From: an uncultured Porphyromonas sp.
GTDB taxonomy: Bacteria; Bacteroidota; Bacteroidia; Bacteroidales; Porphyromonadaceae
Reading direction: 5' to 3'
NCBI RefSeq assembly: GCF_938046015.1
Contig: NZ_CALIXW010000036.1
Span: 124,001-188,000 of the forward strand
Length of the DNA: 64,000 nucleotides
Shown: positions 42,967 through 52,800 of the stretch, piece after piece
Layout: each line of letters opens with the position of its first letter
How positions within the stretch are numbered: the first letter of the stretch is position 1
The notes under the pieces: generated by a model
What the model was told of the DNA's origin: nothing
Databases searched by the model: none
The model's input: only the letters and a program-made list of their open reading frames with translations
Made by a program: the position numbers and the translations under genes

Positions 42967-45477
42967 CTAGAGGGGGTCCACGTCATAGGTGATCTGTACG
43001 CGGCGGCTTTCTGGGTAGCTGCTGTAGAGATGAGCGCGGGCGGTGGTGAAGGCGACACGCTCCTCACTATAGCTGCAGCCGAAGGGACGGCGTACGGTGA
43101 TCTGACGCTGGTAGAAGCCCTCGACGCGTCCGACGGAGGGGACGAGGGCTTCACTGACTTCGCCCTGAGGTAGGAGGGCTCTGAGCGACTGGTGTAGGAT
43201 GAGCCCGACCCGCGCCAAGAGCTCAGCATCCCGTGCCCGTAGCTGGACGTAGGTGATACGCCAGAAGGGCGGGTAGTGGAGCTCCTGTCGCTCGACGAGT
43301 GTCTTGCGGATGAAGCGCTCATAGTCGTCGCTACGCAGCTCCGAGAGGAAGGGGCTATCGGGGGAGGAAGTCTGTAGGAGGAAGTCCGTGGGCTCGGTGT
43401 GGGCACCCTGCGCCGTGCGCAGGCGTAGCTGGTAGAGCAGCTGGAAGGCGCGCTCCTCAGAGCGGAAGTCGGGGTAGCCTAGGATGGCATCGAGCTGGAT
43501 GACGGCCACGAGCCCGAGGTCGCGCCACACGTCCTGCCCCTTGATGAGCTGCGTACCGATGAGGATGTCTACATCGCCCCGCTCCAGCTGCTGCTGTATC
43601 TCCAGCTGGCGGCGACGCGAGGAGAGGGTATCGCTATCTATACGCAGGATCTGGCGCTCGGGGAAGAGCCGCTGCAGCTCCTCCTCCACGCGCTCGATGC
43701 CGTAGCCTACCTGGCGCAGGGCGGGGCGTGTCTCCCCGCGTCTGGTCGTGATGCTGTCGGTGCCACAGCTGGGGCAGCACTCGGGTAGCGCCTCGCTATG
43801 GCCGCAGTAGTGGCAGAGTAGGGCGTGGCGCGCTCGGTGGTAGGTGAGGCTGACGTCACAGTTGGGGCAGAGGATGCGTGAGCCACAGCTGTCGCAGAGG
43901 ATGTAGGGGGCGTAGCCTCGTCTATTCTGTACCAGCAGCACAGGGCGTCCAAGGCCGAGCTGCCGCTGGATCTCAGCGTAGAGCGGCGGCGAGATCATCG
44001 AGCCATAGGGCATATCATGGCTCCGCCTGAGGCCCGACAGATCGATGACCCCGAGCTGGGGTAGGGGGGCAAGGGTAGCCTCGGGCTCGGGGCGCAGCAG
44101 CTGATACTTACCGCGGAGGGCGTGGAAGAGGACTTCGGCCGAAGGGGTCTCCGAGGTCAGCAGCACCTTAGCTCCGAGCTCGTGGGCGCGCCATAGCGCC
44201 ACATCTCGAGCGTGGTAGCGGGGGGCTGTGAGCTGCTGCTTGTAGAGGTATTCGTGCTCCTCGTCGACGATGATGAGCCCGAGGCGGGGCAGGGGGAGGA
44301 AGATCGCGCTACGTGTGCCGAGGACGACGGTGGGCTCCTCTAGAGAGGCCAGGCGCTGGTAGGTCTCCACGCGCAGTGCCTCGGAGAGGAGGCTATGGTA
44401 GGGGTAGTAGGCGTCGGGGAGGAGGCGCTCCAGGCGCTGCTGTAGCCCGAAGTGCGCCCCTATGGAGCCTGCGGCCGCACTTAGGATGAGCACCTGCTGC
44501 CCTGCCGCTAGGGCCTGCTGTGCCTGGGCGACGATGAAGTCCTCTGTCCCCTGGCGGCTATTCCCCCAGTAGAGCGTCACCGGGGTTGTGAGGGGAGGGA
44601 CATTAGTCGCCGTCATGGGGGCTTCGTCCTCGGCGTGCAGCTGCTGCCTGAGGCGACTTTTCGGGAGCTCGAGGAGCTCAAGGATTCCCTTATCGACAAG
44701 CGCCTTGAGGGGTGCATTGCCCTGGGGGAGGTGCTCTAGGAGCAGCGCTCGGTGTAGGGGCTCCTCTAGGGACGAGCCTGCCTGCTGGTGCAGCTCGAGG
44801 AAGCGCTCCAGCAGCTGAGCTTGGCGTGGGGCACGCCGTAGTGCGTCATAGGCCTCGGCGAGTAGCCCTTCGTCCTGACGGTAGGGCTCGGCGAGGCGGA
44901 GGTAGCGCTCTAGTCTCGGCTTATACTTCGTCTGCAGCTGTTCCTCCGTGGTGAGGGCTCCGAGGCTCAGCAGGTGGAGTATAGGCTGCGTCAGCCTACG
45001 CCCGAGCTGGAGCTCCAGCTGCTGTATGGAGAGGGGACGTGCGGCAGCAGACAGCAGGTCGAGGAGGCGACACTCGAGCTCGCTGAGGGCTGTCTCCGCT
45101 GTGAAGTCCTCATTGAGGAGGAGCATCGTCTTACTCTCGGGCAGGAGCGCCGAGGGCAGGGCTACACGCAGGACGGAGCCCAGGGGGCAGCAGTAGTAGT
45201 AGCTCATCCATTGCCACTGCCGTAGCTGATCGGCAGGCACCAGCGGCTCAGCGTCAAGGACCTGCTCGATGGGGCGGAGCCTCTGCCCCCCAGCCTCCTC
45301 CTCGGCCAAAGGCTGTAGGCGAAGGATGACGGCCGTGTAGTAACGCTTGGTACCGAAGGGGACGACGACACGACAGCCAGGGGCGAGCTGCGGATAGCGC
45401 GCCAGCAGTTCGTCGGAGACAAGGTAGCTGTAGCTACCCTCTACGGCTAGGGGGATGATGAGCTCTGCCTGATACAT
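42967..45477 (-). CDS. priA: Primosomal protein PriA with degenerate ATPase motifs
   Basis: An 836-residue replication-restart protein. The N-terminal 3'-DNA-binding domain, the DEEH box (405-408 in LIIVDEEHEYLYKQQ, then APRYHARD) and the eight-cysteine zinc region (528-571, CDSCGSRILCPNC to CCPSCG) are clear. However, the Walker A place reads G305-N-S-R-Q-G-T-E312, lacking the Lys and Ser/Thr of GxxxxGK(T/S). The usual LLPEIALT after it is replaced by LSAAAGSIG. Motif III is SET instead of SAT, and the motif VI QVAGRAGR position reads QLRLRTAQG (683-691). The frame is uninterrupted. It is probably a DNA- and protein-binding scaffold without helicase activity. Last gene of the gmd-fcl-tamB-tamL-priA run, 15 bp after tamL. 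Confidence 0.92.
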   Translation of the reverse strand: MYQAELIIPLAVEGSYSYLVSDELLARYPQLAPGCRVVVPFGTKRYYTAVILRLQPLAEEEAGGQRLRPIEQVLDAEPLVPADQLRQWQWMSYYYCCPLGSVLRVALPSALLPESKTMLLLNEDFTAETALSELECRLLDLLSAAARPLSIQQLELQLGRRLTQPILHLLSLGALTTEEQLQTKYKPRLERYLRLAEPYRQDEGLLAEAYDALRRAPRQAQLLERFLELHQQAGSSLEEPLHRALLLEHLPQGNAPLKALVDKGILELLELPKSRLRQQLHAEDEAPMTATNVPPLTTPVTLYWGNSRQGTEDFIVAQAQQALAAGQQVLILSAAAGSIGAHFGLQQRLERLLPDAYYPYHSLLSEALRVETYQRLASLEEPTVVLGTRSAIFLPLPRLGLIIVDEEHEYLYKQQLTAPRYHARDVALWRAHELGAKVLLTSETPSAEVLFHALRGKYQLLRPEPEATLAPLPQLGVIDLSGLRRSHDMPYGSMISPPLYAEIQRQLGLGRPVLLVQNRRGYAPYILCDSCGSRILCPNCDVSLTYHRARHALLCHYCGHSEALPECCPSCGTDSITTRRGETRPALRQVGYGIERVEEELQRLFPERQILRIDSDTLSSRRRQLEIQQQLERGDVDILIGTQLIKGQDVWRDLGLVAVIQLDAILGYPDFRSEERAFQLLYQLRLRTAQGAHTEPTDFLLQTSSPDSPFLSELRSDDYERFIRKTLVERQELHYPPFWRITYVQLRARDAELLARVGLILHQSLRALLPQGEVSEALVPSVGRVEGFYQRQITVRRPFGCSYSEERVAFTTARAHLYSSYPESRRVQITYDVDPL

Positions 45478-45492
45478 CGTGCGGCTGGGGGC

Positions 45493-47901
45493 TTAGAAGG
45501 GATAGCCGATGGCTAGGTGGTAGCCGATGGCGTCCTTGAAGCGCGGGATATTGTACCAGCCCCTGCGCTCGGTAGCATAGGGTAGATGCAGCCCTATGCC
45601 GACGTCGAAGCGCACGACGAGGAAGGATAGATCGTAGCGCAGCCCTGCCCCCGTACCCACGGCGATCTGATCCAGCAGGCGGGGCAGCGAACCCGCCTCG
45701 GAGAGCGCAGCCCCAGGGCGCGAGGCGTCGGGGCGTAGGAGCCATACGTTGCCCGCGTCGAGGAAGACCGCGGCGTGGCAGTCGCCGAAGAGACGGCCGC
45801 GGTACTCGAGGTTCGCCTCGAACTTGAACTCCCCGACGCGATCCATGAAGGAGTAGGCATTCTCATCCTCCGTGCGGAAGCGCCCTGGGCCGATGCTGCG
45901 CACGGTGAAGGCACGTATGCTGTTGGCCCCTCCGACGTAGAACTGCTCGATGTAGGGTGCCGTCGTCGCATTGCCATAGGCATAGAGCGCGCCCGTAGCT
46001 AGACGTGTGGCGATCGTCTGATTGCGATCGATACGCCAGGAGTAGCGCATATCCAGCGCTGCCTTGACGAACTGAGCGAAGGGCACACCGAAAAGCTTCT
46101 TCGTCTCGCCGTAAGGGCGGCCAGAGAGGCTCTCTAGGGCATTGACGACGTTTCCTGCCTCGCTGACCTCGCCGAAGAGCTGCAGGAAGTGCGGGCTCTG
46201 CTCGGGCTGATGCGTGTAGGTGAAGTAGTAGGCGAGCTTGGGGATGAACTGATTGCGCAGCGAGAGGCCGAGGGCGGGATTCTCCTCGAGGAGCTTGTCG
46301 AAGCGTGCCGTCGTATGTGACAGCTGGGTATAGCTTAGGCTCAGGGGAACCAGCCTATGGCTCCAGCGCTCCGAGGGCTGGAAGCTGTACTCCATCGATA
46401 GGGAGAGCGAGCGCAGCGTATAGTAGCGGGCATGGTTGATGGCCTGCGCCCCGAGCTTGAAGCTCGTGCTGGTGGGGTACTTGTAGTAGCTGTCCAGCAT
46501 GCTGGGGAAGAGAATCGTCGGGAAGACGAGGCTAAGGTCGCCGCCGAGCTGATAGCTATTGATGGAGACGGAGCTCCCGTCGGATGGGCTACGTCCCGTC
46601 TGCCACTCATAGGAGCCGTAGAGGTTCGCCGAGAGGCGTTCCCCGCCACCGAAGAGGTTGTTGCGATCGAGTGAGAGGGATACCCCAGGGCCCATATAGT
46701 TGTTGGACTTCTTCATCATCGCCGCCCCGATATAGGCGGACCAGGGGCGGCTGGGGCGTAGGAGGACCATGAGATCAAGGTCGCCTATACTATCCATCAC
46801 CGAGGGGAAGCTACGGCGTAGGCTGTCGCTCGCAGTGCTATCGGCACTAGCATTACCCTTCGTCTCCTCCCGCTTGGAGAAGTAGAACTCAACCGAGGAG
46901 AAGGCCCCGAGGTTATTGAGCGCCGCTAGGGTGCTCGCCTCCTCGCTGCTTTTATAGATCGCCTGGGGCGTCATGCGGATACGAGAGGCAAGCATCCGAG
47001 GACGTACGAGGGGCTTGTCCGTGTAGTAGAACTTCAGCCCTGGCCCTAGGTCTACGCTATCGGTAGCAAGTGAGCCGAGACGCTCATTGTCATCGGGCAG
47101 TAGGCGTAGCTGGATATCTCCGACGCGCCACTGCCTTAGGGCTTCGGAGGGCGTATCAGGGGCTAGGCGCGTGCGCAGAGCTACGTGCCCGGGCTTCTGT
47201 AAGGTGTCCGCCTCGTAGGTGATGTAGTCGCTCTTGAGGTAGTAGTAGCCGTGCTCTCGGAGGAAGGCCGTCGCGATGTCTCGGTCGGCCTGTAGGGCCT
47301 GCATGGAGAAGGGACCCCCGCGGTGTAGATAGCTCAGGCGTTCGTGGCGGAAGAAGCGGTCCTTACGGATAGGCACAGGGGGGAAGTAGCTGACGCTATC
47401 CAGTAGGTAGAGCGCCCCAGGGGTGATCTCATAGCTCACCTTGGCCTGTAGGGAGTCGCTCGGCATGGGGTGAATGGAGGCACGTACCTGAGCCGATAGG
47501 TAGCCGCGGTCGCGTAGGGCCTGCTGGGCGACCTTGGCGCGTAGCGCAGGGCTGACATCGCGCATCCATACGGGGCGGGAGGTCAGGCGGCGCAGTCCCT
47601 TGGTGAGCCAGGTGGGATGCGACGAGAGGCTCATATAAAGGTAGGGGCTCACCAGCGGGAAGGGGAAGCGCAGGGAGTTACTCCCCAGGATGGCTCCATT
47701 GGGAGCGTAGCTTAGCTTGGCCTCCGCCTCCGCCAGCGCATCCCCGAGGTAACCCCCTTTGGCTTTGCCGACGACATCAATGGACTTGACGCCGATGTAG
47801 AGCTGGTCATCGGGCCCCTGATAGCGGTGCAGAGAGCAGCTAGCGAGTGTGGTCAGTGTGAGGGCTCCGAGCAGGAGGTAGGGTGTCCGTATAGGCTGCA
47901 T
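45493..47901 (-). CDS. tamL: TamL: lipid-anchored Omp85 partner of TamB
   Basis: An 802-residue outer-membrane protein with a lipobox (TLAS|C at about 22). POTRA-like repeats occupy about 35-370 and the Omp85 barrel follows, with the conserved FYVGGANSIRAFTVRSIGPG and a C-terminal GYHLAIGYPF. It lies 12 bp after tamB, matching the TamA-TamB pairing; in Bacteroidota the TamA equivalent is a lipoprotein, called TamL. A second TamL-like copy (18438-20726) has the same C-terminal AIGYPF signature but no TamB neighbour. Likely role: TamAB-type lipid or protein traffic between the membranes. Confidence 0.88.
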   Translation of the reverse strand: MQPIRTPYLLLGALTLTTLASCSLHRYQGPDDQLYIGVKSIDVVGKAKGGYLGDALAEAEAKLSYAPNGAILGSNSLRFPFPLVSPYLYMSLSSHPTWLTKGLRRLTSRPVWMRDVSPALRAKVAQQALRDRGYLSAQVRASIHPMPSDSLQAKVSYEITPGALYLLDSVSYFPPVPIRKDRFFRHERLSYLHRGGPFSMQALQADRDIATAFLREHGYYYLKSDYITYEADTLQKPGHVALRTRLAPDTPSEALRQWRVGDIQLRLLPDDNERLGSLATDSVDLGPGLKFYYTDKPLVRPRMLASRIRMTPQAIYKSSEEASTLAALNNLGAFSSVEFYFSKREETKGNASADSTASDSLRRSFPSVMDSIGDLDLMVLLRPSRPWSAYIGAAMMKKSNNYMGPGVSLSLDRNNLFGGGERLSANLYGSYEWQTGRSPSDGSSVSINSYQLGGDLSLVFPTILFPSMLDSYYKYPTSTSFKLGAQAINHARYYTLRSLSLSMEYSFQPSERWSHRLVPLSLSYTQLSHTTARFDKLLEENPALGLSLRNQFIPKLAYYFTYTHQPEQSPHFLQLFGEVSEAGNVVNALESLSGRPYGETKKLFGVPFAQFVKAALDMRYSWRIDRNQTIATRLATGALYAYGNATTAPYIEQFYVGGANSIRAFTVRSIGPGRFRTEDENAYSFMDRVGEFKFEANLEYRGRLFGDCHAAVFLDAGNVWLLRPDASRPGAALSEAGSLPRLLDQIAVGTGAGLRYDLSFLVVRFDVGIGLHLPYATERRGWYNIPRFKDAIGYHLAIGYPF

Positions 47902-47913
47902 GGTGGGCTGAGC

Positions 47914-50900
47914 TTAGTGGGTGGAGGAGCTATGCGCCCCTTGGGTGCGACGTATGAGGGGGACGCTATCGTGGCGCAGCGTGTCGGCACTCGTCTGAGA
48001 GCGGGTGCTGGACGGGGTGCTATCATAGACGCCTGGCGTGAAGAAGAGCGGCTGAGCCTTCTGCTGTCCCGCCTTGGTCTTGGCCTTCGGGCGGAAGAGA
48101 TCCCAGAGGCTGTAGAGCTTGCGACGGAGTACATAGCCCACCCCAGTCTCGGAGTACTCGCCCTCGAGGATGTTATCCGTGACGCGCTTGTGGTAGAGGC
48201 TGAAGTACTGCTCCCCAGTCTTGTCCAGCTGGTACTGGAGGGAGACGTTGTCGAGGAAGTTCTGCCCCTGGCTCGAGGAGTTAGCCCCGCTCTGCACCTT
48301 GCCCCCCACGACGATGCGTATACGGTCGTTGTAGAAGCGGCGGCTAAAGCTATAGGTATAGTCCGTGCGCGCTGCCTCGCCGCTCGAGCCATCGTAGCGG
48401 TCTACCCCGAGACTGAGGTCAGTGCCCTGGAGGAGCTTGCCCGCGGTCTTATTGATCTGCGACTGCAGGAGGGAGGTGAGGGCGTTGTTTAGGTCGAGGT
48501 TCCCTGTGCCGCTGCCACTACCGAGGTACACGCCCGTGGCCATCAGGGCGATGGCCTGCTTGCCTTGCTCCTCGGTCGTCATCGTTGCGAGGCTGTTCTG
48601 CATGCTGAGGTTGTCGGGGGCACTTAGGCCGAAGCTCAGGTTCATACGGTTGACGTAGTCGCTGACCTTGATGCTGACGTTGAAGGTCACGCGCTGGGCG
48701 CTGCTCCCCGACTCGTTGACGGTCGCCTTGACGCTTTGGGTCGCGGAGAAGTTAAGGTAGGGGTTGGATACAGGTCCGTTCCAGGAGAGCGTGCTTGTGG
48801 GGTCGATGGAGAACTTCTTGTTCCCCACCACGGGTAGGGTATAGCTCAGGTCACCGCCTCCGCTCATCTCATAGCGTCCCCTGAGGCTCATCTGCCCGAA
48901 GGGAGGGTAGGTGAAGTGGAGCGTCCCGCCACCCTGAGCGTGGGCGTAGTCCTGACCGTCGGCCGTGAGGTCAGCGCCTACACGCACTGAGGGATCGATA
49001 TGGATGGAGAGGTTGACGTCCAGCCCGCCGAAGCTGGGGCTGATGGGCTCGACGCGCTTGGTGAAGAGCGTGTCGGCGAAGTCCACGAAGCTCACCAGGC
49101 CGTTGGTCCCCTGCGAGGTCTCGAGCGGATCCTCACGCATGATGTAGGTGCAGTTGGTGCCGCTCAGTACATTGAGTGCCCCGCGTACACGCAGCCCCGT
49201 CATTGGGCCCGTCACCTGCATGTTGGTCGAGGCGACGATGCGGCCATAGAGGAGCTGGTCCTCGCGCTTGGGGCGGAGATCATTGAGCAGCGTCAGCTCA
49301 TCGGAGGTGATGCGTAGGGAGGCCTTGGCCTTGGGCGAGGTGCTTTGCTCGATCTTCCCATCGATGTAGATGGCCTTCTTCGGGTCTACCGAGGGGTGGA
49401 TGGCATAGTGGTCGAAGTGTATCGTAGAGCCCTCCAGACGCACTGGAATACTGTCGAGCTGCAGGTGCATGCCGTAGGTGCTGAGGTGGAGAAGCGTCTT
49501 CGAGAGCGCTACTTGACCACTGAGGATGGGTTCTGTCAGTGAGCCTGAGAGGTGTATAGAGCCCTCGGCGGCCCCCTCGATGGAGCTACCCGAGGCGCTG
49601 AGGAAGGGGTTCGCCAGCTCCAAGGGGAAGGAGTTCAGCTGGAGCGTCCCCGAGAGCGGCGAGACGCGCCGCTTGGGGTAATAGATCCCGTCGATGGACA
49701 TCGCCGAGCGCCCATTGTAGCCTACATCCGCCGTGATGTAGTGGGAATCATCGGTACGAGGCTCGTAGAAGAGGGAGGTCGTGAAGTGGCCGAACTTCTT
49801 ATCCTCGTAGCGGAAGTTCGTCAGCGATAGGTCTCCCGAGATGGTGGGCTGAGCCGAGAGCTTGCCCTGACGCTGATAGTGTATGTCCCCAAAGAAGACC
49901 CCAGCGACATCGGGGAGGCCAAGCGCACGGAAGTCCTCCAGGTAGAGGTTCTGTATGCTCAGCATCACGTCCTGCGTCCCGAGTGGCTCGTCCTTGGCCT
50001 CCAGCGATAGTAGGCCTCGCTCTGCTCCCTGTAGTCGTAGCGAGCCTAAGAGCAGGTAGTCCCGCTTGCGCAGGCTCAGGTGGTTGTCGGGGTTGATGCT
50101 GAAGTCCTTGTAGGCGATGCGTAGGCGTTCCTGGTCGAAGCGCAGCTGATAGGCATCGCCTCCCCACACCCCGCTGAGGTGCGTACCGTGGACGAGCGTC
50201 CCTGACTCATCACGCCAGGCGAAACCCAAGGCGCCTGCCTGGAGGGTCGTTTGTAGCTGTGCCTCGATGTTGAAGCCCGCTTGGCCACGGAAGCGCTGCT
50301 TGTTGACCATGCCCTTGAGGTGGAGGGTGAGGCTGTCGGGCTGAGCTGGGCGCGCGGTACGCTCGGTCTCTGCCGCTAGGTGTACCTCCTTGAGCCTAAG
50401 GGTATCTATACGTAGATCGGAGATATGCATGCTCCCTGATATGCCCTTGTAGGGATCGGTATGCCAGCTGGCGCTGAGCCCTCCGAGGGCGATCTGCTGA
50501 TTGGCTAGATAGTAGCGTAGGGGATTGTTGTTGCCCATCGTGAGGCTAAGCTGCGCGGAGGGGAGTAGCGGGACGAGGTCCTCCAGCTGACGGCGTGCGG
50601 ACTTGCCCGAGGCGATGAGCTGCCACTGCGCTGTCGCCTGGTCGAGCAGCTTGCCGAGGCTCTTCTGAAGCTCCGTGGGCCCTGCCGAGAGCTGTAGCTG
50701 CCCCTTCATGTCGCCCGAGCTCACATTTCCGAGGATGCTGTGGGCGTTGGTTGAGACGAGGAGGTCGAAGCGAGGTGGCTGGAGGGTATCGCCTTGGAAG
50801 ACGAGGACAGCGCTGTCGATGCTCGCCGTCAGGTCGTGCGTCTCCTTGAGGTCACTGCGTAGCTCGCCCTCTAGGCGGAGGCGGCCAGAGAGTCCTGTCT

Positions 50901-52743
50901 CACTGAGGCCGAGGCGCTGTAGGTCTAGATCGAAGAGGTCCAGTGCCAGTGCCGTGGTGATGCCCTTGCGCGAGAGGATGCCGTCTAGGAGGAGAGAGAG
51001 GTTCGCCCCTCTATTGGCGCTGTTGAGGGCGAGGCCTAGGTAGCCGCCCTTGAGATCCGCGTCGAGTGTGATATCGTGCAGCGGCAGCGTCCCGTAGTCT
51101 AGAGCCTCTAGACGCCCTGTGATCTTGGTCCAGGTGTGCGGGCTGAGGATGTCGAAGCCCTGCCCCTGAGCTGCGAGCTCGAGTGACATAGCCCCGAGGC
51201 CGAGCTTGGGGGCAAAGTGAGCCAGGTCGAGCCTCGTCGTGCGGAGCTTGGCCTCGTAGCGCTTGGCGCGGTCGAGGTAGCTTGCCTCGAGCTGAGCTCC
51301 TCCCGTGCTCTCCTTGAGCTGCAGCTGTAGGGCGTAGTCTCCCCGCTTGATCTTGACCTGCCCCTTGAGGCTAAGCCCCTTGGGGAGCCTGTACTCCCTC
51401 GTGAGTTCGGGCGAGACTAAGGAAAGGAGGGAGGTTGCCTTGGCTCCGAGCTCGGTCTCCAGCTGGAGGTGCCCCGAGCGCTGGGCGTCATCGGTGAGCG
51501 CGTAGAGGGGCCCGCCTAAGGAGAGGCTAAGGACGTCGGGCCAGCTGAGCTCGAGCCTAGTCTGCAGCTCGGAGAGCGTACCCTTGAGGGCGAGGTCGAG
51601 CTTGAGCGGAGCTAGGAGCTGGCGGTGGCGCATGCGGCCGACGAGCTGGGTCTCGGTCTCGACCTGCTCCAGTGCTTGGCCCGAGAGGTTTAGGATGTCG
51701 GCTGTGCCTAGGCTCGCCTTCAGGTCGAAGTCAAGGGCGGCGCGCTTGTCCTGCTTCAGTAGGCTCCAGGGCATGCTGAGCTGCCCCTGGATGTGGGACT
51801 CGGAGGTCCTCAGCTCGAGGTCCTCCAGCTGCATCGCAAGGCTATCCATACGATAGCTCCCCGAGAGCTGGCGGAGGCTTAGCCCCGAGCGCTCATCGAA
51901 GGCGGTACGTAGGAGCTGCAGCCTCAGCACGCGCCCCTCGGAATAGATAGACGAAGCCTCCAGCAGCGCCTCGCGTAGCTCTATGTGCTGGGGATCGAAG
52001 TGGGGCGTCCGTGCCTGGGTCGTGTCTACGGCGTAGCGGAGGCTGGGGGCCTCGAGCTGCGCGTGGCCGATCTCGAAGCGCAGGTGCTCGAGGTCGGACT
52101 GTATGCGCTCGGCACTGAGCTGCTTTACCAGCCCCGCGAGGTAGAGTGAATCGTGGGGAAGGCGGATGTCGAGCTCCGTCGAGGAGAGGGACACAGCACC
52201 AGCCTTGATGCGCCACTGGACGGGGGGCGTCTTCTCGCTCTTCGTCGTGTCGCTGGAGTGATAGACCACGCGGCCGCCTCGGGTGAGGAGGCGGTCGAGC
52301 TGTACGTCCTGCTGTCCCCAGTCGAGCCTAAGCCCCTCGGCGGCAGCGGCAGCGAGGGCAACTGAGGTATAGGTCAGGCCCGTGCTGTCGGTCGTCTGAT
52401 AGGCGACGCGCTCCAGCGCTACTCGGGGTACCTCGAGCCGCTCATCGAGCAGCGAGCGCCACGAAGGTGAGAGGCTAAGGGAGCCTACGGAGAGCAGCGT
52501 GTCGCCAGGAGCCTGCACCATGCGGAAGCCCTTTACGCTCAGGTCTAGGGGGAAGCCTAGGTGGAGCTCGTCCAGCTCTACCTGCATCCCGAGCTGCTTG
52601 GACAGCAAGGCCGTCGCCTGCCCGACGACGAAGCGCTGGATGGGCGGGACGTAGAGGGCGACTATGAGGAGTATAATAAGCGCAAAAGGTGCTAGGAGTA
52701 TCCCTAGCACCAAGCGCTTGACGAAGCGGGGCGAGTACTGCAT
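47914..52743 (-). CDS. tamB: TamB-type AsmA-like inter-membrane protein
   Basis: A very long product of 1609 residues. One N-terminal membrane helix (about 11-32) anchors it in the inner membrane. The rest is a beta-rich, repetitive AsmA/VPS13-like groove that would span the periplasm. The C-terminal 450 residues hold the TamB (DUF490) domain, with features such as LNVLSGTNCTYIMREDPLETSQG and a closing stretch on NLSFGLSAPDN. TamB-family proteins conduct phospholipids to the outer membrane (established in E. coli). tamL follows at 12 bp. The fcl gene precedes it by 57 bp. Confidence 0.9.
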   Translation of the reverse strand: MQYSPRFVKRLVLGILLAPFALIILLIVALYVPPIQRFVVGQATALLSKQLGMQVELDELHLGFPLDLSVKGFRMVQAPGDTLLSVGSLSLSPSWRSLLDERLEVPRVALERVAYQTTDSTGLTYTSVALAAAAAEGLRLDWGQQDVQLDRLLTRGGRVVYHSSDTTKSEKTPPVQWRIKAGAVSLSSTELDIRLPHDSLYLAGLVKQLSAERIQSDLEHLRFEIGHAQLEAPSLRYAVDTTQARTPHFDPQHIELREALLEASSIYSEGRVLRLQLLRTAFDERSGLSLRQLSGSYRMDSLAMQLEDLELRTSESHIQGQLSMPWSLLKQDKRAALDFDLKASLGTADILNLSGQALEQVETETQLVGRMRHRQLLAPLKLDLALKGTLSELQTRLELSWPDVLSLSLGGPLYALTDDAQRSGHLQLETELGAKATSLLSLVSPELTREYRLPKGLSLKGQVKIKRGDYALQLQLKESTGGAQLEASYLDRAKRYEAKLRTTRLDLAHFAPKLGLGAMSLELAAQGQGFDILSPHTWTKITGRLEALDYGTLPLHDITLDADLKGGYLGLALNSANRGANLSLLLDGILSRKGITTALALDLFDLDLQRLGLSETGLSGRLRLEGELRSDLKETHDLTASIDSAVLVFQGDTLQPPRFDLLVSTNAHSILGNVSSGDMKGQLQLSAGPTELQKSLGKLLDQATAQWQLIASGKSARRQLEDLVPLLPSAQLSLTMGNNNPLRYYLANQQIALGGLSASWHTDPYKGISGSMHISDLRIDTLRLKEVHLAAETERTARPAQPDSLTLHLKGMVNKQRFRGQAGFNIEAQLQTTLQAGALGFAWRDESGTLVHGTHLSGVWGGDAYQLRFDQERLRIAYKDFSINPDNHLSLRKRDYLLLGSLRLQGAERGLLSLEAKDEPLGTQDVMLSIQNLYLEDFRALGLPDVAGVFFGDIHYQRQGKLSAQPTISGDLSLTNFRYEDKKFGHFTTSLFYEPRTDDSHYITADVGYNGRSAMSIDGIYYPKRRVSPLSGTLQLNSFPLELANPFLSASGSSIEGAAEGSIHLSGSLTEPILSGQVALSKTLLHLSTYGMHLQLDSIPVRLEGSTIHFDHYAIHPSVDPKKAIYIDGKIEQSTSPKAKASLRITSDELTLLNDLRPKREDQLLYGRIVASTNMQVTGPMTGLRVRGALNVLSGTNCTYIMREDPLETSQGTNGLVSFVDFADTLFTKRVEPISPSFGGLDVNLSIHIDPSVRVGADLTADGQDYAHAQGGGTLHFTYPPFGQMSLRGRYEMSGGGDLSYTLPVVGNKKFSIDPTSTLSWNGPVSNPYLNFSATQSVKATVNESGSSAQRVTFNVSIKVSDYVNRMNLSFGLSAPDNLSMQNSLATMTTEEQGKQAIALMATGVYLGSGSGTGNLDLNNALTSLLQSQINKTAGKLLQGTDLSLGVDRYDGSSGEAARTDYTYSFSRRFYNDRIRIVVGGKVQSGANSSSQGQNFLDNVSLQYQLDKTGEQYFSLYHKRVTDNILEGEYSETGVGYVLRRKLYSLWDLFRPKAKTKAGQQKAQPLFFTPGVYDSTPSSTRSQTSADTLRHDSVPLIRRTQGAHSSSTH

Positions 52744-52800
52744 CCTATCGGAGCGTATATAGATGAAGAGCGGTGGAGGCTATGGGGGGAAGTGTGAAGG

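Noticed and set aside
42967..45477. PriA motif loss as a frameshift or assembly error
   Set aside because: The frame is continuous, sequence on both sides of each altered motif aligns in phase with the family, and several separate motifs are affected. Point changes in a single frame fit better.
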